Assembly: GCF_002858765.1 (NCBI RefSeq)
Contig: NZ_PJRP01000017.1
Location: forward strand, 118,762 to 176,789
DNA from: Cupriavidus pauculus
GTDB lineage: Bacteria > Pseudomonadota > Gammaproteobacteria > Burkholderiales > Burkholderiaceae
Reading direction: 5' to 3'
DNA: 58,028 nt
The position numbers and the translations under genes were made by a program. Positions within the stretch are counted from its first letter, which is position 1. The number at the start of each line of letters is the position of its first letter. This document shows positions 1-8,418 of this stretch, piece by piece. The notes under the pieces are model-generated. The model was not told where the DNA came from and did no database searches. It saw only the letters and a list, made by a program, of their open reading frames with translations.

Positions 1-2
1 CG

Positions 3-227
3 ATCGGCGCCGTGCCGTATGTGCTGGTGCATGCCTTCCCGGCGCAGGTGCGTTTCTCGGGCCTGTCCTTCTCGTACAACGTGTCGTACGCGATTTTCGG
101 CGGCCTGACGCCGGTCATCGTCTCGCTCATGCTGAAGACTGACAAGCTGGCCCCGGCGCACTATGTGGTGGCTATCTGCTTGATTGGCATTCTCACGGCG
201 CTTTTTGTGCGAAAGCGGGAAGGCTGA
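3..227 (+). CDS. MFS transporter, C-terminal fragment (MHS-like)
   Basis: The reading frame is open from the left edge, so this is the last 74 codons or so of a gene that begins outside the window. The residues form two hydrophobic helices around a SYNVSYAIFGGLTP motif and end in a short basic tail. That motif is typical of the last transmembrane helices of the metabolite:H+ symporter branch of the major facilitator superfamily (ProP/KgtP-like). Such proteins sit in the inner membrane and import organic acids or compatible solutes by proton symport. The substrate cannot be read from this fragment. Family assignment is from motif memory. Confidence 0.75.
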   Translation: MGAVPYVLVHAFPAQVRFSGLSFSYNVSYAIFGGLTPVIVSLMLKTDKLAPAHYVVAICLIGILTALFVRKREG

Positions 228-358
228 ATCATCCGGAGCTACTGAAAGCAAAGGGACCGGCGGCTGATCGCCGGTTCGATCTCAGCTTTGAATGATGGGG
301 AAGATGTTGGGTTATCTGAACAACCGGTTCGACGTCAGTCCCACGCGCAACGACGTCT

Positions 359-1141
359 TCACAGGCGGTTTTGCGGTGGATGTCTCAGATTTGGGATTCC
401 AGGCGAGCCTTGAAGGGAAGTGATCTGGCGGTTCAGGCACGCGCCGTAGGCGACAGGTCCGTTAGACCTACTCGAAATGCAAGCAAGCTCCATAGTTCGT
501 CGCGTCTCGTTGTCGTAGCCACTTAGATTTGGAATACCTGGCGAGGCTTGCAGCGAAGCGATCTGGCGGTTCAGGCACGCACCGTACGCAACAGGACCGT
601 TTGACCTCTCCGAGATGCAGGCGAGCTCCATGGTTCGTCGCGTTTCGTTGTCGTAGCCGCTTAGGTTAGGGATGCTTGTCGACAAGTTCGTCTGCGTGCG
701 ATTCGGGTACCTCGGCGAGTCGTTACCACCCGAGCCCGCGCTCGCGCCCGAGTCGGTTGCGTTGCCTACGCCGCCACCGCTCTTACTGCAGACAGCCTTC
801 AGCATATGGGCGCCAAGCGTTCCGGGTATCGTCGGGTTCGGTTCCCTATACAGACTTCCGGAGTCGACAACCTTACCTTTCCAATTGTAGAGAGCCCTGT
901 AAGTGTCGAGTGTTGTCAGGTTGGTGCAGTCGAACGTTGTTCGAACAATGACGCTTCCGTACTTATCTCCTTTTTCGCCTTTGAACTTGACAAAAGCCAC
1001 GCGCTTATCGCCATTGACAACGAATTGTTCGTTATTTATCAAAACGGATTGGTCATTGCTGACCGGCACCCATTCGGCGTGTACGACGAGAGGGGCCGAA
1101 AGAACGCCGGCTGCTAGGAGAGCCGTGATGATTTTGTTCAT
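359..1141 (-). CDS. Exported adhesin-E-like protein with C-terminal tandem repeats
   Basis: A 260-residue protein if translation starts at the ATG at 1141, which places a clean signal peptide (MNKIITALLAAGVLSAP, cleavage after VVHA) at the N-terminus. A longer frame upstream (to 1237) has no such signal. Residues about 23-118 resemble the surface-adhesin protein E domain: a WVPV start, a central DCT motif and a closing AVC, so one disulfide is likely. A Gly/Ser/Asn-rich linker (about 120-150) leads to two near-identical 46-residue repeats, each with two cysteines (ELAC, YGACLNRQI). A third repeat stops after IPNL and ends in an unrelated basic tail. Likely periplasmic or surface exposed. The repeat motif is one I have seen at the ends of various proteobacterial proteins, but I cannot name it. 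Confidence 0.7.
   Translation of the reverse strand: MNKIITALLAAGVLSAPLVVHAEWVPVSNDQSVLINNEQFVVNGDKRVAFVKFKGEKGDKYGSVIVRTTFDCTNLTTLDTYRALYNWKGKVVDSGSLYREPNPTIPGTLGAHMLKAVCSKSGGGVGNATDSGASAGSGGNDSPRYPNRTQTNLSTSIPNLSGYDNETRRTMELACISERSNGPVAYGACLNRQIASLQASPGIPNLSGYDNETRRTMELACISSRSNGPVAYGACLNRQITSLQGSPGIPNLRHPPQNRL
398..673 (-). repeat. Two 138-bp in-frame tandem repeats
   Basis: Units 536-673 and 398-535 each encode 46 residues starting at IPNLSGYD and differ at only a few positions (for example CISE versus CISS). The DNA copies also carry silent changes, so the duplication is not brand new. A third unit begins at 397 (IPNL) and is cut off after four residues, which suggests loss of part of the array or a change of frame at the 3' end. 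Confidence 0.9.
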
Positions 1142-1372
1142 GATGGGTGCTTCGTTACCAAGGTTGAATTCTTGCCGCCTTCTCTCGGCGTGGCTGTGAA
1201 TTGGTCGCCACGCGGGTTGGGTCGGTTGAGCATCCACGTACCGACAACATCCAGCGAGCTCTATACGAAGGTAGGCGGATCGCGGGGCTGTGGTTTTGCC
1301 TCAGCCGTCCCTCAATTTGCATTTGATGCCATGAGGAGATAGGTGCACATTGATATCCGGATCGAGCGAATA

Positions 1373-1756
1373 TCAAGCAGGCACGAAGGGAGATCCAGAG
1401 GCTGCCGATACCGCGACGCGGTGCGTGGTGCCGTCGAACGGCCGGTACTCGATGCCTTGCCCATCCGACTCGATATCGATATAGCCTGCCGGCATGCCCG
1501 GCGCGCCGCCGAAGGCCAGCAGCCCACTGCCGTTACCGGCGTCGAACAGGGCGATCGCCGCACTGCCCCGCGTATAGACCTGGGATGGCGTTGTGGAGGC
1601 GGCGGGGGTGGACGACACGTCGTTCTCGGATGGAAAGGATATTGGGAAAGCCGGGGAAATATCCACGACGAGATTCCATACGAATATGACGCAAACGCGA
1701 GCTAGGGTTGACACCAATTTCTTGGCGTCTGCCCGGTTGCCTGCGGTCCGAACCAT
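1373..1756 (-). CDS. Small hypothetical protein with N-terminal hydrophobic segment
   Basis: A 127-residue frame with a positively charged N-terminus followed by a hydrophobic stretch (about residues 17-42) that could be a signal peptide or membrane anchor. It is followed by a Ser/Thr/Pro-rich spacer and a compact domain containing SAAIALFDAG and GYIDIESDGQGIEYRPFDG. The second half has the composition of a real protein, with a glycine/aspartate turn pattern like a small beta domain. I see no clear ribosome binding site, and overlapping open frames on both strands make the call uncertain. I do not recognise the family. Confidence 0.45.
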   Translation of the reverse strand: MVRTAGNRADAKKLVSTLARVCVIFVWNLVVDISPAFPISFPSENDVSSTPAASTTPSQVYTRGSAAIALFDAGNGSGLLAFGGAPGMPAGYIDIESDGQGIEYRPFDGTTHRVAVSAASGSPFVPA

Positions 1757-2165
1757 GTTGCGGCGTCAACTTAGAGTGGTAGGTCGGCTTACGGAGCAGC
1801 GAGAGTACGCCGCGACGGATATGTGTCGGTTTGGTAAAAAAACTTCGGTGCGGCCGAATGGCTGCAAGGTGCCCCTATGCTGCCGTCCGATTGCGATATG
1901 AAGCACCTCCGGACCGACGCAGCGGGGCGCTCATGGGCAAGAAAATACTAGTCAACGGCATGACTGCGTTGTGTTGCGCAGTACCGCTCAGCAGATTCTC
2001 CATTGCCGCGAAAATGTAACGGTATCTGCTAGTTAGCGGTCGGCCTCGCATGTTATGCGGCCAAGGCATGCAATAACCGAGAGCGATCGCTCTGGAATCC
2101 CGAGGGATCGGCCCCTAGCACCGTTCGACAATATGGACCGCCGTGGCGATACCACGTCTAGCGCA
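1757..2165. other. Gene-free stretch
   Basis: About 400 bp between the small hypothetical gene and the RidA-like gene. Short frames exist on both strands but none has a ribosome site or plausible composition. I see no recognisable RNA, repeat or terminator. Confidence 0.4.
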
Positions 2166-2630
2166 TCAAGTCAGCTCTACTATCAACTCGATTTCTAGGC
2201 AGGCATTTAACGGGAGCTGAGTGACACCGAAGGCGCTACGTGCGTGTTTTCCGCTCGTTCCAAACACATCAACGAAGAATTCGGATGCGCCGTTGGTAAC
2301 GAGGTGCTGTTCCGTGAAATCGCTCGCAGAGTTGACCAAGCTCGTCAGCTTGACTATGCGCTTGATCGTGTTCAGATCCTTGATATGGGTATGAAGGGTC
2401 GCCAGAAGATCAATCGCAACGGCCCGCGCAGCGGCGTGACCTTCTTGGGTCGAGAGCGATTCGCCGAGCCGACCCGTCCATATTTTTCCATCCTGTTTGG
2501 CTAGATGGCCGGATAAATATGCAAGCTGGCCGCACTGCGCGCACATTGTGTAGGCCGCTGCGGGCGAGGCAGCATTTGGCAGTACCACCCCAAGTTCTTC
2601 AAGGCGAGCGTAGATATTCGACCGATCCAT
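2166..2630 (-). CDS. RidA (YjgF/UK114) family protein
   Basis: About 154 residues from the ATG at 2630, which has an AAGGA ribosome site seven bases upstream. A TTG in frame at 2654 would add eight residues and is less likely. The sequence shows the RidA fold pattern: YLSGHLAKQDGKI near residue 40, a central helix with AAARAVAIDLLATL, then KLTSLVNSA and a closing ARSAFGVTQLPLNACLEIELIVEL. RidA proteins are trimeric deaminases that hydrolyse reactive enamine/imine intermediates. This member has a longer N-terminus and lacks the canonical arginine spacing I would need to call activity, so it may belong to a RidA subfamily that is not an imine deaminase. Confidence 0.8.
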   Translation of the reverse strand: MDRSNIYARLEELGVVLPNAASPAAAYTMCAQCGQLAYLSGHLAKQDGKIWTGRLGESLSTQEGHAAARAVAIDLLATLHTHIKDLNTIKRIVKLTSLVNSASDFTEQHLVTNGASEFFVDVFGTSGKHARSAFGVTQLPLNACLEIELIVELT

Positions 2631-2654
2631 ATTGATCCTTCCCTTGAAAGCCAA

Positions 2655-3044
2655 ACTGACTTATTTGACTCGGCTTCGCCCGATCGAAGCTTCGAGGCAT
2701 CGAGCCTGCAGTGTATGAGCGCCGAGTTTGGACAATCTCGGTTTCTCTTGGGAAGGCTACCCGCTACCTGCAAGGCTCGTTTCCGTTCGTTGGGAGAGAT
2801 GTCGGAAACGCACTGCCTAGCACTTCGCAAAGACACCGTAGTGCCGCACTATCAAACCGCTTTTTCGACGGTGTTCGGGGATGTTTGTAAGCGGGCGTAC
2901 ATGGATGGCGTTTCGATACGTAGCGCCACAAGTCAGGACCGACGTTGCTACGCGAGGGATACGTTCGGGAGATTTAATAGGACCCATGGGCCGGGCTGAC
3001 AACAGGTGCTCGGACATGACAACTTAACACTGGGATCTACAATC
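2655..3044. other. Gene-free stretch upstream of the DUF4148 gene
   Basis: About 390 bp between divergently oriented genes. It must carry the promoters of both the RidA-like and the DUF4148 genes. I cannot assign clear -35/-10 boxes, and the open frames here look like shadows. Confidence 0.4.
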
Positions 3045-3311
3045 ATGACTCGCATTCAAATTTCTTCCGTAGCTGCTTCCGTCATCGTCTCTGGAATCGT
3101 TTGGGGTCTCTCCGTGGCATTTCCAGCTGCAGTTCAGGCAGCGGAGCCCCAGCGGGGATTGACCCGTGCGGAAGTGCGCGCGGACCTCGAAGCTTGGCAG
3201 CGTGCTGGCTTAGCTGAGTATTTCCGCGGAGACGGTGGACCGGATTTCTCCAATCGAGAATTTCAGCGACGTCTGGAAGCCTATCAGGCCACTAGAGCAG
3301 GCGCGAACTGA
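3045..3311 (+). CDS. DUF4148 exported protein
   Basis: An 88-residue protein starting at the ATG at 3045. The first 32 or so residues form a signal peptide ending in AVQAA, so the mature part is only about 55 residues. It contains the DUF4148 signature LTRAEVRADLEAWQRAGL followed by a tyrosine-containing tail. DUF4148 proteins are small periplasmic proteins abundant in Burkholderiaceae and of unknown function; some respond to stress or metal exposure. A second DUF4148 gene lies at 44,951-45,202. A strong hairpin follows the stop codon, so this is probably a single-gene transcript. Confidence 0.85.
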   Translation: MTRIQISSVAASVIVSGIVWGLSVAFPAAVQAAEPQRGLTRAEVRADLEAWQRAGLAEYFRGDGGPDFSNREFQRRLEAYQATRAGAN

Positions 3312-3320
3312 CACGCAAGC

Positions 3321-3372
3321 CACGAATGAATGCCGGGGCCATCCGCCGCCCTGGCCCCGGCATTCATTCGTG
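3321..3372. terminator. Perfect 21-bp inverted repeat after the DUF4148 gene
   Basis: The arms 3321-3341 and 3352-3372 are exact reverse complements (starting CACGAATGAATGCC) around a 10-nt loop. The stem is GC-rich in its upper half. No T-run follows on either strand, so it could terminate by a Rho-assisted route, stabilise the mRNA, or act as an insulator before the AT-rich promoter region that follows. Confidence 0.75.
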
Positions 3373-3712
3373 GTCGGTTCATACGCTGGAAATGCGCATG
3401 CCGCAGTCTGACAGTGCTGCCGCACGTTTCCGCATCAGTGGCAGCGTCCTTGGTTCACCTACTCACTTTCTAAGGCCTTCCTGGCTGTTTTTTCCGTGAG
3501 ATTCTATGTTGTGAACGCTCCATCAATCGAGAGAATAGCCTCATTCTGGTGGGTTCTACAATCAGTTAAGTCATTGAATAATAAGTAATATAATCAGTCG
3601 ATTGCGTTCACTGCCAACTCCTAGTATGATCATTTAACTCATGTAGTGTTCCCTGTATGAAATTACGGACACAGGAACGAAGGAGATTCTGTCCTGGTGT
3701 CATAGGATTGAT
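3373..3712 (+). promoter_or_regulatory. AT-rich promoter region of the TetR gene with a TCCCTGTA element
   Basis: About 340 bp, markedly more AT-rich than the flanks (about 3,530-3,640). At 3642-3660 it holds TGTAGTGTTCCCTGTATGA, which matches the paired elements before the MFS gene at 6,935-6,951 and 6,974-6,992. The element lies about 55 bp upstream of the TetR start codon, a reasonable place for an activator site. GGATTGAT just before the start codon recurs at 6,892-6,899, also in a divergent promoter region. Confidence 0.5.
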
Positions 3713-4396
3713 ATGTCCAGAGTAGTGACAAGAGCCGTGCGTGGCACCGGGGTCCGCGAGGCTGCGGCACAAGCAACGCGAGACAAGATTCTTCGCGCGG
3801 CTACGAAGGTCTTTGCACGCTATGGCTATGACGGCGGCAGTGTGCAGAAGATTTCCAGGCTGGCAAATTCCTATGACCGGATGATCTATTACTACTTCGG
3901 GAGCAAGGAGGGTCTGTTTGTAGCCGTGCTCGGATCCATTTACCGGCGTATGGACGAGGCAGAGGCGAAGGTCTCACCAGATCCTTCGGATCCAGTGGAG
4001 GCATTAAAGGTCCTCATCCGGTTCAAACTGGACTACTACCGGCGCAATCCCGACTTCGTCAATCTGCTCAATACGGAGAATCTCCACAAGGGGAAGCATG
4101 TCTCCGGTTCTGTACCTCGCGGCGAGTTTTCTTATCGCGCGGTGCGCATCGTCGAAGGAATCGTGACCAGCGGGATTGAACGCGGACTGTTTCGTCCGAC
4201 CCTGACAGCGTGCGACGTTTTCTTGTTGATCGCATCGCCGGCGTATTTTTATTCTTCAAACCGGTACACGTTGTCGGCCTTCCTGGGCGAGGACCTCGAC
4301 GCTCCGGATGCAGTTGAGCATTGGGAATCGTTTGTCATCGACAGCGTGTTGCGTACTGTCCGCGTCGATCTCCCGAGTTCGAGCGCTGCTGCGTAG
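3713..4396 (+). CDS. TetR/AcrR family regulator
   Basis: A 227-residue protein. Residues about 20-75 form the TetR helix-turn-helix: TRDKILRAATKVFARYGYDG, then SVQKISRLAN and the YYYFGSKEGLFVAVL signature that closes the DNA-binding domain. The C-terminal ligand domain (about 85-215) resembles the RutR/TetR_C_29 type, with LIRFKLDYYRRNPDFVNLLN. It opens the signalling cluster and is followed within about 100 bp by the first response regulator gene on the same strand. It probably represses itself or the neighbouring transport genes in response to a small ligand that I cannot predict. Confidence 0.85.
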   Translation: MSRVVTRAVRGTGVREAAAQATRDKILRAATKVFARYGYDGGSVQKISRLANSYDRMIYYYFGSKEGLFVAVLGSIYRRMDEAEAKVSPDPSDPVEALKVLIRFKLDYYRRNPDFVNLLNTENLHKGKHVSGSVPRGEFSYRAVRIVEGIVTSGIERGLFRPTLTACDVFLLIASPAYFYSSNRYTLSAFLGEDLDAPDAVEHWESFVIDSVLRTVRVDLPSSSAAA

Positions 4397-4497
4397 TCCA
4401 GCGTTTTTCGGCGTTCCGCCTATCCTCACAGTCGCCGGTATTACTATACTGTTGCATCAGCGTCTGATCTGGCTGCGTGTACTTCCCGCTCAATATC

Positions 4498-5154
4498 ATG
4501 TCTGTTGTTAGTCTAGCCCCATTACCAGATTCGCACGCCTTAGTGCAAGGCACTGTCCACATTGTCGATGATGACGATTTGGTGCGCAGCTCTCTTGGCT
4601 GCTTATTCGAATCGATTGCGTTGGCAGTCAGGCCTTTCCCTTCGGTCGAGGAGTATTTGCGCGCACCACAGGTTGATGGGCCGTCTTGCCTGGTGTTGGA
4701 TGTCAGACTTCGTGGCTTAAGTGGACTGGCATTTCAACGGTCGCTGGTAGAGAAGGGAGTGCCGCACATTCCTATTGTCTTTATCAGTGGACACGCTGAC
4801 ATAGCGATGACGGTAAAGGCGATGAAGGCTGGAGCGGTAGATTTTCTTGCCAAGCCGTTCCGAGACCAAGACATGATCGATGCTGTAGTTGCTGCACTCG
4901 AGCGCGATGCTACGCGGATTGAGACCGAGCAGTCTCTTCGCGAATTGCGGGCAAATTGGGAGACGCTGACCGAGCGCGAGCGCGAGGTGTTGCGACTTCT
5001 TGTTCGCGGTTTAATGAACAAACAGATCGCGGGCGCGATGGGCGTGGCCGAAATTACGGCGAAGATCTATCGTGGCCAGGCAATGAGGAAAATGAACGCG
5101 CGCAGCGTAGTAGAAATTGTCCGTATGCTGCAGGCGTTGGCGATCGAGGGTTGA
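4498..5154 (+). CDS. FixJ-type response regulator (RR1)
   Basis: About 218 residues from the ATG at 4498; a GTG at 4477 is an alternative start. The N-terminal receiver domain has the acidic cluster HIVDDDD, phospho-acceptor Asp in CLVLDVRL (residue 68 from the ATG), a Ser in VFISGHAD and Lys in FLAKPFRD. The C-terminal LuxR/FixJ helix-turn-helix (about 150-210) contains LTEREREVLRLL and MNKQIAGAMGV. The recognition helix reads TAKIYRGQAMRKM, where FixJ relatives usually have VKVHRGQ. The same Tyr substitution occurs in RR2 at 8.4 kb but not in the orphan RR3 at 25 kb, so RR1 and RR2 probably share DNA targets. The gene converges with the histidine kinase at 5287. Confidence 0.9.
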   Translation: MSVVSLAPLPDSHALVQGTVHIVDDDDLVRSSLGCLFESIALAVRPFPSVEEYLRAPQVDGPSCLVLDVRLRGLSGLAFQRSLVEKGVPHIPIVFISGHADIAMTVKAMKAGAVDFLAKPFRDQDMIDAVVAALERDATRIETEQSLRELRANWETLTEREREVLRLLVRGLMNKQIAGAMGVAEITAKIYRGQAMRKMNARSVVEIVRMLQALAIEG

Positions 5155-5286
5155 GTTCGGTCGTTTTCGATCGGTTTGGATGCCGAGTCTGCATCCAGGC
5201 CTGTCTTGCCATGGTCCATCGTCACTGCCAAAAAGGAACACTTGCTCCTGCAGTAATGGTAGTGGCAAGAGGCGCTTGTAGAAGCC

Positions 5287-6714
5287 TTACGGCGCAGGTC
5301 GAGGTATGGAGACCATCGTAGCTACCACGGGTAGCGTAAGTGTCGCCCGGGTGCCCCCTTCGGAGCGGTGAACCAGTTCGAGTCGGCCTTGGTGCGTCTC
5401 AACGATAGATTTGCATATCGCAAGGCCCATCCCCATCCCGTTTTGCTTGGTAGTGAATAGCGGCTCGAATAGGCAGTGTTCTAGCGCGGGGTCGAAACCC
5501 TCGCCATTGTCGTCGATGTGGATATGCAACAAATCATCGATTGCTTCTCCGCTAAGTACGACCAGCCTCGTGTTTTCCGGTTGATCCGCCATCGATTCAG
5601 CGCCGTTGATAATTAGGTTGATCAACGCTTGCTGCAACTGCATGCGTTCACCATGCACTGGTGTCGGTCCGGAGAGTTGAATCAGCTGAAAACTGACTTT
5701 CATCGCATCAAGCGTGCTAGTCAAGATGGTCGCGACTTCAGTCAAGACTTCGTCGAGATCAAATGTAGTGAAGACTGGCTCTGCCTGTCGCGCGTTTGCA
5801 CGCAGCCCGCTGATGATTGTCCTTGCGCGACTAGCGCATGCGGAAATGTGTGCAAACATCTCGCGTGCCGCGTCTACATTTGGTGTGTTGCTGTCCAACC
5901 ACCGCAAGCCGGCTCGCGCAGATGAGTCTAGTGCGGTGACTGGCTGTGCCACCTCGTGGACGATAGAAGCCACCAATTCGCCGAGGCCTTTAAGTCGCGT
6001 GGCACGTTCGAGTTCCGAGAGCGTCTGTCGCATCTTTTCCTCTGTGCAACTTAGCTGTTCTAACTGCGCAGATAGCGCGTCGTGCAAACGAGCATGTTCT
6101 AGGGCGAGCCCAGCCTGCAGTGCAATAATCTCGACCACGGCCGTTCTTGATGGAGTAAACAGGCCGGCAATGCTCTGGTGTTCCAAATACATTGCGCCGA
6201 CCAATTTGCCATTACAGCGCATGGGCACGCAAAGCACTGAGCGTGGCTGACAACAACGCACATAATCGTCGATTTGCCATTTGGGGGCACTCCAGGCATC
6301 GTGCAGAACGAGACCGTTGCGCTGGTTTTCGGCATGGCACAGGATTGATGTGGGAAGCATATCCGGTGCCGGCGGATCGTCATTGTCCCAAGGCTTACCG
6401 CAAGTTTGAGGCGAACCCGATGGTCGCGCGCTAGCTGCAGCCTCCCAGTGTCCGTTGTGTCTCACTGCCAAAAGGCCCCAAGTTGCTTCCGTCCTTTCCA
6501 TAGCTGCATGCAGCAGAGTTCGCACGCGCGTGTTAGGTGTGACCTCGGCGGCCATGGTTTGGGACATCTGCCGCAACGCATGCATGTCTAGCGAAGGCAT
6601 CTGCGTCTCTCGGCCGAACGTTGTGTGCGGAGGCGCTGCGCCATAAACGCCGACTGACGGATCGGTGTCCCGCACCAACGTAGTTTCGCGGATAGCGCCG
6701 AGTTTGTTGTTCAT
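5287..6714 (-). CDS. GAF-domain sensor histidine kinase (HK1)
   Basis: A 475-residue soluble kinase without membrane segments. A GAF-type sensor domain spans about 50-215 (SVLCVPMRCNGKLVGAMYLE), then a short coiled coil, then the dimerisation domain with the phospho-accepting His253 in IVHEVAQPVTAL. The ATPase domain has the N-box (NLIINGAE, about 366-373), a DDNGEGF box at 401 and GMGMGL at 426. The GAF-kinase half aligns by eye with the C-terminus of the giant kinase at 9.2-14.7 kb (RSILCVPL, IVHELSQPITAL, GMGMGLSICRS), so HK1 looks like a shortened paralogue that lost the kinase-like and ATPase modules. It faces RR1 tail-to-tail and is the likely partner of RR1 or RR2. Confidence 0.88.
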   Translation of the reverse strand: MNNKLGAIRETTLVRDTDPSVGVYGAAPPHTTFGRETQMPSLDMHALRQMSQTMAAEVTPNTRVRTLLHAAMERTEATWGLLAVRHNGHWEAAASARPSGSPQTCGKPWDNDDPPAPDMLPTSILCHAENQRNGLVLHDAWSAPKWQIDDYVRCCQPRSVLCVPMRCNGKLVGAMYLEHQSIAGLFTPSRTAVVEIIALQAGLALEHARLHDALSAQLEQLSCTEEKMRQTLSELERATRLKGLGELVASIVHEVAQPVTALDSSARAGLRWLDSNTPNVDAAREMFAHISACASRARTIISGLRANARQAEPVFTTFDLDEVLTEVATILTSTLDAMKVSFQLIQLSGPTPVHGERMQLQQALINLIINGAESMADQPENTRLVVLSGEAIDDLLHIHIDDNGEGFDPALEHCLFEPLFTTKQNGMGMGLAICKSIVETHQGRLELVHRSEGGTRATLTLPVVATMVSIPRPAP

Positions 6715-7094
6715 CTCTTAGTTCTCAAGCCAATACAGCAGCCCTGTTTCTGACCCTTTGGTGCGCGTTTTATTTAGTGTGCACTCCATGAATGAATTTA
6801 GCACATCATGAGCGCAGGTGAGAACAAATTTACGGTGCTAGAGTTTGGGGCAGAGACCATATAGGTTATTGAATATTAACGACTTAGGTATAGGATTGAT
6901 GCCCGAATAGTCGCGTTGTATCATCCGTCGCGTCGTGTAGCACTCCCTGTACCAAGGTATGCCTTGCGATCTCGTGTAGCACTCCCTGTATGAATCCGCG
7001 CCTACGGTGACCGCGATTTGCTTACGCGACGTTGGGAGGCGCGGACCATGCCGTAGACCCGAAGAGTTCTCTGCCTACCCCCAGATATTTGACG
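6715..7094. promoter_or_regulatory. Divergent promoter region between HK1 and the MFS gene
   Basis: About 380 bp, AT-rich at 6,760-6,900, with start codons pointing away on both sides. It contains the two 19-bp direct repeats listed separately. An ATTGAATATTAA stretch at 6,869-6,880 resembles ATTGAATAATAA in the TetR promoter region near 3,574. No coding frame here looks real. Confidence 0.55.
6933..6990 (+). promoter_or_regulatory. Paired 19-bp direct repeats, putative response-regulator sites
   Basis: TCGTGTAGCACTCCCTGTA occurs exactly twice, at 6933-6951 and 6972-6990, spaced 39 bp start to start, close to four helical turns and so on the same DNA face. A third, diverged copy lies before the TetR gene at 3,642. 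Copies two and three also share the following TGA (CCCTGTATGA). Each copy contains TGTA-N8-TGTA, a direct rather than inverted arrangement. The location about 105 bp before the MFS start, together with the shared recognition helix of RR1 and RR2, suggests activator binding sites. That link is inference. Confidence 0.65.
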
Positions 7095-8390
7095 ATGACA
7101 ACAACAAATAAAATCAATCGCGCCATGCGTATGGGGGGAATGCTCCCAGGCTGGTATACGGAATTGAGCCGCGATGGCAAGCGTGCATTCAATGCGTCGT
7201 TCGCAGGTTGGGCTACCGACGCGTTCGATTTCATGGTTTTCAGCTTCGTGATGGCTTCGCTGATCGAACTCTGGGGGCTTGATCGCAGCAAGGCGGGACT
7301 TCTCAGCACCGTGACGTTGATATTCTCGTCAATCGGTGGCTGGATCGCCGGGACGCTGGCGGACCGCTACGGACGGGTGAGGGTGCTTCAGTGGACAATC
7401 CTCTGGTTCTCCTTCAGCACGTTAGCAATCGGGTTCGCGCAAGATTTCGAACAGATATTCGTGCTGCGGGCCCTCCAGGGGCTTGGATTTGGTGGCGAAT
7501 GGGCTGTAGGAGCGGTTCTTGTTGGCGAAATCGTTGCGCCACAACATCGCGGGAAAGCGGTGGGACTGGTGCAGAGCGGTTGGGCGATCGGTTGGGGCGC
7601 AGCAGCTATCCTCTATAGCATCGCTTTTTCGGTGCTACCTGAATCGGTAGCTTGGCGCAGTCTGTTTTGGGTGGGCATACTGCCAGCGCTCCTGGTCCTG
7701 TACGTGCGGAAGCACGTATCAGAACCACAAGTATTTCTGGCTGATACTTCCAAGCGGAGTATTGAAAGGCCCACTATTTGGGTGATTTTTTCCCCGCTGA
7801 TGTTGCGCAGAACAGTGCTGGCGGCGCTCCTATGCACGGGCATACAAGGAGGCTTCTACGCGATGTCGACATGGCTGCCAGCGTATCTGCGGATCGAACG
7901 CCACCTGTCGGTATTTAATACTGGCGCCTATCTGTTCGTGATTATCGCTGGGTCATTCTGCGGCTATGTCGCGGGCGCTTACCTCGCCGACTATTGGGGG
8001 CGTCGGCGAAACTTCATACTGTTCTCGCTACTATCGATGACATCGGTATGCCTATACTTGACCGTACCCTTCTCGGATCAGCAGATGCTCTGGTTGGGAT
8101 TTCCACTCGGCTTCTCTTCCTGCGGAATCTTCAGCGGCGTAGGTGCATACCTGACGGAGCTGTACCCGTCAGAGTGTCGCGCTAACGGGCAGAGCTTCAC
8201 ATACAATTTCGGGCGAGGTATCGGCGCTCTGTTCCCGAGTTTGGTAGGGATGCTCAGTCACACCACATCTCTTGCTACGGCTATCTCCATTTTTTCCGGC
8301 GCTGCCTACGGAATAGTGCTCTTGATGGTGCTGCTGCTCCCCGAGACGAAGGGGGCTTCGTTAGGCAGCCAATCACTAACTAACGATTAG
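7095..8390 (+). CDS. MFS transporter, probable organic acid:H+ symporter
   Basis: 431 residues from the ATG at 7095. A TTG at 7032 would prepend 21 residues with poor composition. The protein has about 12 membrane helices. The loop 2-3 signature appears as GTLADRYGRVRVLQW and helix 4-5 carries RALQGLGFGGEWAVGAVLVGE, followed by the second-half repeat AYLADYWGRRRNF. These match sugar/organic acid:proton symporters (aromatic acid or sialate-type branches). The Asp in FAGWATDAFDF in helix 1 is typical of that branch. It sits between two response regulators and two kinases, so its expression is probably induced by the substrate they sense. Substrate unknown. Confidence 0.85.
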   Translation: MTTTNKINRAMRMGGMLPGWYTELSRDGKRAFNASFAGWATDAFDFMVFSFVMASLIELWGLDRSKAGLLSTVTLIFSSIGGWIAGTLADRYGRVRVLQWTILWFSFSTLAIGFAQDFEQIFVLRALQGLGFGGEWAVGAVLVGEIVAPQHRGKAVGLVQSGWAIGWGAAAILYSIAFSVLPESVAWRSLFWVGILPALLVLYVRKHVSEPQVFLADTSKRSIERPTIWVIFSPLMLRRTVLAALLCTGIQGGFYAMSTWLPAYLRIERHLSVFNTGAYLFVIIAGSFCGYVAGAYLADYWGRRRNFILFSLLSMTSVCLYLTVPFSDQQMLWLGFPLGFSSCGIFSGVGAYLTELYPSECRANGQSFTYNFGRGIGALFPSLVGMLSHTTSLATAISIFSGAAYGIVLLMVLLLPETKGASLGSQSLTND

Positions 8391-8394
8391 ATTC

Positions 8395-8410
8395 ATATAC
8401 CTTTGTATAT
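8395..8410. promoter_or_regulatory. Short palindrome between the MFS and RR2 genes
   Basis: ATATAC-CTTT-GTATAT lies in the 28-bp gap between the MFS stop and the RR2 start codon. It may be a small operator or mRNA hairpin that separates expression of the two genes. It could equally be chance. Confidence 0.3.
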
Positions 8411-8418
8411 TCTGAACC

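Noticed and set aside
398..673. CRISPR array
   Set aside because: The 138-bp units are in-frame protein repeats without spacers.
7032..7094. TTG start extending the MFS protein by 21 residues
   Set aside because: The added residues are not hydrophobic-helix-like and lie close to the operator repeats; ATG 7095 fits the family start better.
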